Below are positions 50,090-61,300 of a stretch of DNA of 64,000 nt, in pieces (position 1 is the stretch's first letter; each line of letters starts with the position of its first letter). A program made the position numbers and the translations under genes. A model generated the notes under the pieces. It was not told the DNA's origin and made no database searches. It was given only the letters and a program-made list of their open reading frames with translations. The stretch comes from Pomacea canaliculata. Lineage: Eukaryota > Mollusca > Gastropoda > Architaenioglossa > Ampullariidae. The stretch covers positions 26,507,319 through 26,571,318 of the forward strand of contig NC_037591.1 of NCBI RefSeq assembly GCF_003073045.1, written 5' to 3'.

Positions 50090-50790
50090 GGCTGACATCA
50101 CACTGCGGCTTCTGAAATTCTACACTCAATGCGCAATTAATTCCAGCATTGCAGGTCAGCGAAATATGGGAAAAAAAAAAAAGATCAAGAACTAGACTTG
50201 TTGCTCTGAAATTTATTTTTCTAGTACACTGGCACTGTATTAAGTGTATTTTTAAAGTACACACGCTTTCATATCAACTTCCTTATTTTAAATAAACTTT
50301 TATCATTGATGCTCAAGGAAGATGTATGAATTTAATGCACACGCACTTTAAACTAAACTCTCATATGAAGGCCTGTGGTCATCCAACATTTCAAAGATAT
50401 CAAAGTGCGGCTTCTAACATTCTACATTCAGTTCGCAATTAAGTTTAGCATTGCAGATCAACAAAATATAAGAAGGATTACAGACAGACTTTCAACTTTG
50501 CATACTCTTCTTCCAGTTTCACCAGTTTTCGTATTTTTGTTCAGCAAAATATGCATTTTAATTACAGTGTGTAACGGTTACTTTAGGAAAATAAAACAAT
50601 TCGTAGTTTGACGCTTTAAATGTTTGTGTTTAGTATATATAAACCACACAAACACACTTAAACCTATTTGAATTTAAAATTTAGTACCTAACAGTACTAT
50701 TTGCCTTTTGAAATTATACAGTCAAATACATTATTCAAGTTTGCATTGCAAGTCAACAAAAATGTAGGAAGATGTGCCTCAAGGCAGATG
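50090..50790 (+). repeat. diverged tandem repeat with about 300-bp period
   Basis: A block of about 85 bp recurs near 50098, 50400 and 50695. Shared landmarks are GCGGCTTCT followed by ATTCTAC, GCAATTAA, AGCATTGCAG and AAAATATAAGAAG-like text. Copies 1 and 2 are clearly alike; copy 3 is more diverged. Between blocks similarity is weak. Confidence 0.6.
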
Positions 50791-51384
50791 CAGGCGATAG
50801 AAATTTAGCTGATCACACGTTATTTGTGGTATACCATCGTTTGACACACAAAAAGTGTGACTTTAGATTAACCATCGTTTAATGGCTAAGAAGTATGCAC
50901 ACTTTAGAAAAAAAAACTTCTTTTTGACGCCTAGGAACTGTAATGTATTGAATACACAACATCGAAGTTTAAGAAACAATACATCAAATAAAAAAACGAC
51001 AGCATTGCATTTCATCAAACTATTTTTTTTTTTGGCACCGAAGCACAGCCATTGCCTGAAGACATAAAGGTGGGCTGGCATGTAGAAAAGCAATGTGGCA
51101 GAAAAACTAGACAGCAGAAGGAAATCCCAACAATTATGAAAATAGACATGCATGGACACACACAGACAGAAAAATATACGTTCGTACCGACACAAATAAA
51201 GATACATGGATAATAAAACCAGACAACCAAGGAAACAGTATATCAGGCACACAGACAAACAGACGCTAGGACAGACCAATACAACGAACAGACCAGCTGG
51301 CAGTGGGGTAGCGATTTTCACGTCAGACCCACTAACAAGGGCGGCCCCTGGTGCAAACACATTTACATCTGCTGTGCAGCAGAA

Positions 51385-53816
51385 CTAAAAACAAAAGGTC
51401 GGAGGGAAGCTGTCGGGAGATCGATAGTCGTACACCTCCTTGTCCACCTCGGCCAGCTTCATTGCCTCCCCCAGCACCGCCGCTAGCGCGTCTCCGCCCA
51501 CGTCCTCATCCTGGTGAATACACAGCATCGATACACCACGGCCCCAAGACGCCCGGATGTCCGCCGTTCGACATTTTGAGGCGGTGTAGGTTGCTAGCTT
51601 CCCTGAACCCTTGACATTTCATGGCCGTGCATACACGAGGAGACAGCAAGAGGATAAATCCTTAAAACGATTCTTGTGAACAACAAATGTGGCTAGATTG
51701 ATAGCAATTTTAGTACCCATCCATGAACACTGACATGGATAAACACGCGAAGAAAGAACAATGATTACGATATTCGTAAAGTTTATCTTTCTGAAGTTTT
51801 TCTGCTACATAAACGTTTGCCAGTTTCATTTCACCTAGTTGGTAAAGAAGACTATGAAGAAATGAAGACAATGAGTTATTTGTTATTAACACAATATCCT
51901 TTGTAAATAAATGATGGCTTGCTTTTGAAATATTATGCCGAGCCACAGATGCATGCTTATCGCTGAGAGCTAGTTCGCGATTTATGGTCCTCAATGTAAT
52001 GGTAACAACCATTGCACTTCTGCGCTATGGAACGCATCTTCATCCTCCCTCTCCCATCTCAGAAAATTAACAAAGCTCCAGAAGTCCTAGTAATTGTTAA
52101 AGGGAGACCACCCATGTTTGCTATGTCAGCCAAGAACCCAACTTCGTGTGCGTAGTCTCCCTTACATGGTGAGTCCTACCATCTGAGAGCCACTTATATG
52201 CAGTGCATATATTTATGCTTTGCAATAGAACTACGCACTTTAAGCATATAAATATTATCAAACACCAGTTGTAAAAGAATAAAATAGCTTATACCGAATC
52301 TTTAATCCTGCTATATCATTCGTAATGGCATTTATCAAGATTGATAATTGGCATTTACCTCACATTTTTCTGAAAGTGCAATGCCCACCCACACAAAACT
52401 CCGTCCGTACATCTCTCTCTTTCTCTCTCTTTTTAACATATATTTATAAATTTGCAATGTGAGATAAACTGAAAGGAAATAGTGTTTACTGTCGTATTTG
52501 TGGTAATCCAGTCTGACGATGATGCATCGCCCAAAGACTTAAAGAAAATCAATATTGCAAAGATTGTAAGTTCAAATAGTTCCAGGATTTTTACCTTTTG
52601 ATAGGTAAAGCAATTTTCATCATTGTTATCCCATTGTCAGTTTGTGAACATGTTTCTGTCGAACTTGTAGGTTGTAATCGTTCATAGACGAATGACTAAA
52701 ATAAATCACAATTTTTTGAGAAAACAGTATCACTGTAAATGTAAGATAGTGTATAAATTATTCATTTTACAATATATAATTATATAAATATTGGAAAGAA
52801 TAATTCTACCTCTAAGGAAATATACATGTATACAGATAGGAGTCGACTTACGACTGCATTTGGTGACGACAAACCGGTCGTGTCGGCTATATTAAATTAC
52901 CGTAAGTATGATGGGTAATCATATTGTAATCATCTTTAAGCCAGCTGGTATTTTAGAAACATTTTTTGGTGTTCGTTTTTTCATTTTATTGCCTCATTAT
53001 TTTTATTATGAGATTTGTTCTATTTCACTTTTATCCTTTGCCAGTCATGGCCAGACATACACTGTACCAGTCATAGTTGTGGTAAAGTCGAACAGGTCGT
53101 AAGTCGACGACCACCTGTATATACTTGAAAATGAAGGGGAAAAAACATAAACCAATGCATTTACTACATTTTCTTCTGAAAGTTGTAAGGACTATAGTGT
53201 CACAGACACTCGCTTAAAAGGTGGACGGCTGGACATTTGCGCGTTTATTTCTTCACAAACAACTCTCTTTTGTAGGCCAGTATATAAATATATATTTAAT
53301 TATATGAACTAAATTTAACTCATAAAAGTACACAATAAATGTTAACAAAAATAAAAACATACATCAGTCAATCCTTATTACTATCTAAGATCTCTGCTTG
53401 TAAGTACAGTCCTAAAGGAAAGTTCCTTCTCTTGATCAAACATAAGAACACTACTTTCACTGATGACTTATCGGATGGTACTCTTAATTTCAGTGACTGG
53501 GTATTGTTGTTCCACTGTACCAGCAGTAACTGGGGACTAATGCTCCAGAATCTAAGAATCTAAATGTATATATATCTTCCACACACACACACACACACGA
53601 GAATTATCTTAAATCATAGAAAACAAATCAAACAAACAAAACATCATTGACGCCTCCACTCGGGGATAGACGTTCTACACAAAATGGCGCTGTCTCCAGG
53701 GACAAGCGACCAACATACTCCTAGACAAAATGAACTCCAACTCACGAAACAACAACGGCAGCAACAACAATAACAACAAAACTCACCAAACACTCCATGG
53801 CATCTACCAGTCCCAT
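51385..53816 (-). CDS. candidate two-exon gene for a 51-residue protein
   Basis: Exon 1 coding part is 53816-53787, ending in TTG before a perfect GTGAGT donor. Exon 2 is 51510-51385, following a CACCAG acceptor and ending in TAG. The junction is phase 0. The second exon is strikingly GC-rich and coding-like amid AT-rich sequence, reading DEDVGGDALAAVLGEAMKLA then EVDKEVYDYRSPDSFPPTFCF, an acidic amphipathic helix with a short Pro/Phe tail. In exon 1 the frame is closed by TAA 12 bases before the ATG and no upstream acceptor is visible, so the ATG at 53814-53816 is the likely start. I know no family. It could instead be the 3' end of a longer gene spliced differently. The 2.3 kb intron contains a MITE. 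Confidence 0.4.
52833..53117. mobile_element. pogo/Tigger-type MITE, 285 bp
   Basis: Imperfect terminal inverted repeats (18 of the first 22 bases match), with the core GTCGACTTACGAC present at both ends in opposite orientation. The element is flanked by TA on each side (52831-52832 and 53118-53119), the target duplication of Tc1/mariner/pogo elements. There is no coding capacity. Confidence 0.75.
53581..53598 (+). repeat. (AC)9 microsatellite
   Basis: Eighteen bases of perfect AC dinucleotide repeat. Confidence 0.95.
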
Positions 53817-55308
53817 TAGTCCGTGGCATTAGCGAGGCCCAAACACTTACAGGCCATCTCCCCGCCCCGTAGACTGCGCCTATTGGCAGTTATGACAAAA
53901 ACAAATTACTAATACTTATCTATATCTTTATAAATATGCGAAAAATTCATCAAACAAAATAATCCGAAATAAACAGATAAACATTGCATAAAAAAACAAA
54001 CAAAAAACAACACTTTGTTAGTTATGCGATAGGTGCGGCTGGGTCACCTTCGCTGTGCTGGCTGTTTAGTCTCATGTCACCTAACTGTGACATACAAATA
54101 ACAGCATGACATGAGAATTTAAAGAAAATATATATTCAGGGTTTTTTTCTTTTTAAAATTGAGAGAACTAGAATGCAAAAATTGGAAAAACACGGAATCT
54201 ATATCATCTATATCATTCTTTCACTTCCATTTATCGTTCTTTAATTCTCTGTCCTCCCCCCCCCCCCAACACACACACACTCACGCACAAATTCCCCTTT
54301 CTGACTTGCCGCTTTGTGTGTGTTTACGGGTGTAATAAAAAATTTTATTGTCCGTTATTTGGGAAAAATAATACGAGCAATTTTGTCCTGAATCACTAAA
54401 GCAGTAATTGAAAACATCTCTGTGTTGAATCTTTTTGTACAAGACATAATTAAAGAGAAGGTCATCACAGCTGACGCATTTCAGACACGATTGCCTCCCT
54501 TAGACCACAAAGGAAGCGTCTACAGGTTTCTATCACCAGCCCTCTCCTTTCTCTGCTAAGAGATCAATAACAAAGAATGTGCAAAATATTTAAAGGCGGT
54601 TCCTTATCAGGTAGTGCCAAAGAGTCAAATGTCATAAGTGCTTTAAAACTCCATGTCATGGCATTATATTAACAATAGCGAAATACACAAGAAAAATTAC
54701 CTGCAAGAGTTATTGGAAATACTGCAAACTTTTCTTATTCCCACCTATTTTCTTGAAATTTGGTGGAATTTATGGAATGTGAATTTATAGATATGTCATA
54801 CTTTTACATCATTCAAAGTACAATCATTGTTACATGTGTTTTTACACAATGCAAAATTCATTTTACACAATTCATCACACATCATTCATCAATACTCTAA
54901 ATGATTTATAATTCTTAACAGACATTATGATATCGATAATTATGCTATGCAACCTTTGTACCCCATCTTTTTTTGCCATAGATCTCACAAAAACTGAAAT
55001 TAGCTATTTTACAAAAAGTTACTGATGCATTATGTCAAAGTAAACTATAGGACTGTGTGCTAAACACAAATCAAATCAAGGTGCTGAATATGTTGGAACA
55101 TGTACTTCAAACTATGCAAATCCCTGAACAGTTGATAAGTATCGACGAGGCCTTGTGTCCATCAAGGAGACGACCACTTCAAGAAGACTCTGGTGCGGCA
55201 GTCACAACCATCACCACACCTACTTTAGTAGTCTGATTCCTGATCTCCAAATACATTATAATCTGACAAACAGTTGTATTCAAAATATCATTCCTAATAA
55301 AGTTGTTT
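53817..55308 (-). other. spacer and probable 3'UTR of the NTPase-ZU5 gene
   Basis: AT-rich with no supported exon. A minus-strand AATAAA (TTTATT on plus) near 54341 lies about 970 bp beyond the stop at 55309-55311 and could end that gene. A C-tract followed by CA repeats is at 54255-54280. Confidence 0.35.
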
Positions 55309-58300
55309 TCAGCTGCAAGTGTGTTCCTCACTGTCTTTATTTTCTGTGGAAATAAGATTCATAGTTCCATTTGCTTGATCAGACTGCTGTATCTCAGACT
55401 GTTCAGCGATGTGTATGCTTCCCACTTTCCTAATAAACTGGTTGATGGTCACATTTTTCTGCACACACTTTTTGCCATCATAAGGTTCCTAAAACATGAA
55501 AACATTTTGATCACTTCAGATACTGTACGGTGTAAAATTTATGCATAAAGAGGCAACTTCGACATTTTTGTCCTTCGGTTAAGAGATCTTTTATGCTCCT
55601 TCTAGGTCATCATGTCATCTATGTCATGTTGCTACTGTCTGTTCAGTCATTCACTTTGTTCTTGTTTAGATACATTCTCAGTCACACAGAGGTCGTGTTA
55701 CACTGGACTGATTACCTGTACATCGATGTGGTACTGTGCGCTGGTCCACAGAGGTACACTACTCCCCTCCTTTAAGTGCGACACAAGTAGATAAGCATCT
55801 AGAGTTGACGGCATCATCTCATTTTGATTTTGTGTACTTTTCAATTTCCAGCCAGGACAGAAAGGACCAAGACATGTGTATTTTACCGCCTGATGTTCCG
55901 TGGAGTTTTCACATGTCACTTGGCTCCAATTAAGGCAAAACGACTGAAAAAGAAACCATCTTGAGGTCAAATTTCTCGTTTCTCGATGAAACAGAAACAG
56001 TTTTCGGTGCATCTTTTCAAGTCTACAAAAACTTGGCTACACTGGGAAATTTACTGTTCTCATACGCTTGAGTCTGTTATTAACGTAAAAATAATCTGTT
56101 TCGTCTATTCAACAGAACTTTTCAGTTTCTGAGATAAACAAAAGTATAAATGCCAGCAACTCAGAACTCAACGTTTTAAATGTCTGCTTCTTACTCCTTT
56201 TTTAAATTTAAACATAACTCTGTCCCTAATGCAGAACCTATTCCAAAAACCTTCAACTTGGTAAAATTCAGAAGACCCCAAAAGTAACAGCTGACGTTTA
56301 TGATTGCTATGACCTCTAGAGAGGTGGTCCAGAGAAATTTTTCTTGTGTAATTGTAAAACTGTACAATACGGGATGCTAAAAGTACATAATTTTGGTGTT
56401 AAAAATTCACTTGCTTGTTTATTTAAGAGCCAGAAGTGTGATAGTCAGAGTATAGCGATCACATAATTTAATTTTTACATTTTATTTATAATTTTATAAA
56501 TAATAATTTATGTGTATAGTTATTAACTTATAACTTATATGTATTTCCTTAGAAATAAATAATAATAATATTTACTTTGGATGCCGTGTGCAGTATTCTA
56601 AAAGCAAAAAAGAAATTTTATAATTCGAATCATCATGCCACGACATACTCTTGGTGATAATTTGGTCACAAAAAATATTCCTCACAAAATCTATCACTGT
56701 CTTTTCAGTATCTTGTGGTTTGTTATAATGTTTCACAAAGTTTTACCGTTGTGGGTACAAGAGTTTCTATGAACTGCCACAGATTTGTTTGTTCATCGTC
56801 GATGATCAGGTCCACTTGCAGTTCAGCTGGTGTCAGGACCTTCCTGAGTTGAAAGGTAGAACTCAAGACTCTTGTATATGAATTGAGCTCCGGTTTTGTC
56901 TGCGTGTCACAGAAAATAGTCTTTAGAATTTTTCAAGATAGTATTTATGACCGTATCTTACCATATCCCTTTTCACATTGGCTAACATGACACAAAATCA
57001 TGAATACTTATAAAGGTGTGCACAAGCAGGAGCAGCAAAATATCACAAAAACATCATGCGAGGCACGAAGAAGTTGCTCGAATTATATATGAGTTATATG
57101 ACACTTTCTCATTGTATCATTCATAAATATTTAACTACATTTTAGATTTTTCTTCTTTACCTTAATGTTTACATATTATTTATTCCTGTCCTCATCACGA
57201 CACCCATCCGTTTAGCTAACCAAAAATTCAAACCGTTGAAAAATACAGCTTAAATGCTACTTTCTGAATTATTCCATATTTAACTTTGGGGTGCTTTACC
57301 TCTCTGAAGTCTTTAAGATGCAACTTGTCCCAGAAGTGCGTTACAATGGAGACGTTAAGTGAGCCGTTTTCTCGCTTGTGAGACTCGTACACCTCCAGGC
57401 CGATGTTCAGACACAGGCCACAGTACGTGCACACGTACCCACTGAAATGCGACGTCATCACTTCTACCCGTCCTCCTTCATTTACAGCAAAATAGGCTTC
57501 TGTACTCTTATTGCCCGGAGTCTCCGAAAGCTGATCCAACCTTTTCAATTTGCTAAAATCCACTTGCCCTTCAGGATTTTGAGATATGCAGTAGACGTGG
57601 AGAAGATTGATGTCATATTCAGAAGGTAGGCAGGTAGGCAAGGTGAGCTGAACGTGTTTATGGAAGTGAAAGTCCGGACCTGCCCAGAACTCAGCCAATG
57701 GGCTGACGATGGTTTCTGTGGCAGGCAGCTGTAGTTTGTACTTGATGTAGTCGTCATCAGTGCAAATGGCAGAGTAAACTGTGACGTTTTTGTTGTCCTC
57801 TATAGCACCTGCTGGGACCTGAAGAACAACATCAGATCCTTGTCTCTGTAGTCTGCCTCCTTCAGTTGTGAAGCGGACACCGTCTTGCCAATGATCTCTG
57901 AATATAGGTGACTGAGCGAGGTTCTCGAATTTCTCAGCAGCGTTTTCGTTTCTGTGCCTTGCATTATTATCATTGTTTTCTAAAGAGTCCACGATGTGTT
58001 GTGAACTTGGTGTTACACTTAGGTCAGCTGTGAATTTATACGGAACTGAGTAGCACGAGCAATCGGCGTCGAAGAAAGTGCTTTGTGATTTCACATCGTC
58101 TTCCTCTTTCTTAAGGCATTTATCCAAGGCATCATGTTCCTCTCTGTTTTTCTGTTGGATCTCTTTAGTATCTTTCTTTTCGTAATGTAGTTGCTTTTCG
58201 GCTGAATCAAAGGAATTTTCATGAATACAACGTGATACAATATGTCAGCGACGAACTGTTTCACCAATACTGAAATAACCTAGCAAGTAATAAAGCCAAA

Positions 58301-61300
58301 CACTTTTATTTTACTTCTACCAAGCTAGGCACTAAGACATATAAAATATATAAATATAAGCCATGAAAACTACGCTGTCGTTTTTTCAACAAGCCCGATA
58401 ACAACATAAAGTATTGTATTTTCTAATTCATGTGTTCTTTTGGGCTGTCTACGACAGATGCATGCTGTATTTTGATCTACAATGTTCTGTTGTTATGCTG
58501 TCGACTTTGGTCAACGAAAAATAATAAACCCTTAACATATTGCAGAATGATGTAAAAAAAAATCAGGAAACATACTAAAAAGTTTCCAGTGCCAAGATCC
58601 CTGGAACTTGCAAAGCCGCGTGTTAGGAAGAGTGACTGTATATAATAAAATAAGTTCTGTGTCATGATAACTAAGAATAGGGCTTTAGTGTTGGTTCCGC
58701 ACTTCTGCTCCCTCCACACGATGAGCGGACGCGCTGGTAAACGGGCTGTCATAAGGTGGGTAACTGTGGGGATGAGTTAGCAGTTGAGATGACGTAACGT
58801 TAGTGACAGTAGTCGGCCTTTGGCGGAACTGGACCGTCGGATGGACAAAAGGCCAAGAAGTCTCGCCACTGTTTATCTCCCTTGAATCAGAGGCCTGTGA
58901 ATCACGGACCGCTTACGTCACCACGGACATAGCGCAGGGTGGGGCCAGAGTGGAGATCTCCAGTAGCGACAACTGCCGTCCCGCATTCTGGCCCCGTAAG
59001 GCCGCGGTACACCTAGAGCAGGACAACAGCGCTGCTTGTTATTGCCACCGACTGGACACAGGTAGTGAATAGGAAGTCAGGATGGCGCCACAGTCGCAGA
59101 TCGCGTTACTGGTGAGGAGGGGAGAGAAGGGAGTGTACTGTGGTCAGGGGTCAGTAAAAGTGACCATCTGTCCATCATGTGTTAGATACGTAGTGATTGG
59201 ATGAATCAGAATGGCTGAAAGTGTGTAGCATGCTTGACCAATCAGAGAGGGTGATCCTCGCAGATGAGGATTTACCATCGTGACTGGCTAGGAATCGTTG
59301 TCTTCGCACTGGGCTCTCGAGGAGTAAAGTTGTAACAGAGGTCTGTTCAAGGCTGTTCAGATTCTCTGCTTTGAGTCTGTCTTGAAATCGTGACTACTAC
59401 AGCACAACTGACTCAAGAGGTGCGTAAGACCCACTCTACCACTGAGTGCACAACACTTTGGTAGCAAACAGTAGAGGATTAGGCTGGTAGATAACCGTTC
59501 GTCCCTGTTAGGCGCTGTTAATATCGAGACAGCAGTCCGGCCTACAGGACGAGAGAGACACGTGGTGACACTCGGCAGTGCCAGAGTCTCAGCGCTCGTG
59601 AAGGAGGCCGCAACGATCGACGGAGTGACATCAACGGATTCTCGGACGTCAGCAACATCGGATGGCCCTCCACGTGGCAAGAGACTTTGTGTGACGAAAT
59701 AAGAGGCGAGTGTGTGTTACACGAGTGTAGTCTACTGTGTGTAGTAGTTAAGGTGGCAAACAATACCTGGACCAGGCATAGGGAAGTTAACGGGACACCT
59801 AGAGTACAGCCATCTTTGGAATTGTATCATTTATAAACTCATTAATAATTTTTTATTACACATTTGCAAGCCTTGCGTCTGTTATTGGGGACGCGCGCTG
59901 GGGGCTCAGAGTCAAGTAAAGTATAATTAGCAATTTAGAGTAAGTGTGCGCGTGCAGTATGTGTCGGCGAGAGTGGGTAGAGGTAGGACTACTCAAAACT
60001 ATTTGTTGTGACCAAATCATGCGATACAAACTCTTCGTATCTTTTTGTAACATTACAATGTTTTCTCATTGTCAATGGTTGTACATTTTCATTACACTGA
60101 TTTTCGCATTTTATTGACTTGTCGTGTTGCAAAATTCTGCATCAACGAAAAGTATACGTCGGCAAAATTATTAAAATTTATAATAATAGGTTGTGACAAT
60201 TTTGTATTGAGAAAGTAAGGTGACAATTCTGCAACATCTTGTCAATAAGTGTCGAGATTTATTTCTGATTGTGTTATTGCCTTTTCTTATTTTATTTTTG
60301 AGTATTTTTCTTTGTTTGCAAGAAGTAGAATTTTACGCCCGTTCATGTCATGAGTAAATTCTGGTCAACATTGCATTTCATTGTTGTCTTCTGCATTATA
60401 AAGGTATTAAGAATAACGAGAATGTTATTGTCCTCCTTTTTCAGAAAAGAACAGGGTCTATATAGATATGAAATACATGAAAATCCTAGAGAAAAAACCC
60501 AATGAAAACAGATTATTTACAGCAAAGGCTAATTCACAATATTTCTATCTCTAATTTCCATTTTTCGGAGTTTGACATCTGTTGGTACTTAATACCAAAA
60601 TGTCACATACTTAAATATATCTAATGTATTTTAAACTGGTATGTTGTTCGAAGTTTTACTGTTATCATTGTACAAATAAACAAATATCTTGGTTTGGGAC
60701 ACATAACTGAACAACCGTTTGTTATTGCTTAAATAGAAATTTCTCTACAATCATGACATGGCTCTATCTCAGTTTACATCCCTTTAAACCTCTTTCTTTT
60801 CAAAACTTTTCACCCCTCAAAAAAGACAAACCTCTGAAGGTGATGTACACCAGCTGCGACGTGCACCGGGATATGGCAAGAACTCCAGCATCTTCAAGCT
60901 CATCAACGATGACGACTACTACTTTTCTTTCAAGACCGCGAACATCTTCTTCATCTGCAACTACCACCTCGTCTTCACGTGCCGTGATGATGTCCTCGCA
61001 GTTATCACTGGTCATGTACCGGACAGGGATACCCGCCTTTCTCAGTCCTGTCTCCAGGTCCATGAAGTACCTGACATGAATACTGGGCAGTACTAGCACG
61101 TCTCTGTACTGCAGGCGCACAGATGTTGTGTCGCTTGTGGTGTGAGCGATAGCAGTAGATGTGGTAATATTTCCTGCAAATATTCAGTTTCTTGCATTAA
61201 ATACCCCGATAAAAAAAAAAAAAAAAACAAACAAAAACCAATCAGTAGTGTTAGCAATGAAATAGACTGGCACCACTCAATTAGGGCAATAAAACCATTT

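Noticed and set aside
50863..51360. A 165-codon minus-strand open frame rich in Phe, Leu and Cys
   Set aside because: Composition follows A/T tracts and TGTC-type simple repeats; no homology or signals. Chance frame.
59342..59890. Possible LTR or other element in the NTPase-ZU5 intron
   Set aside because: Composition differs from surroundings, but no terminal repeats, primer site or target duplication could be found.
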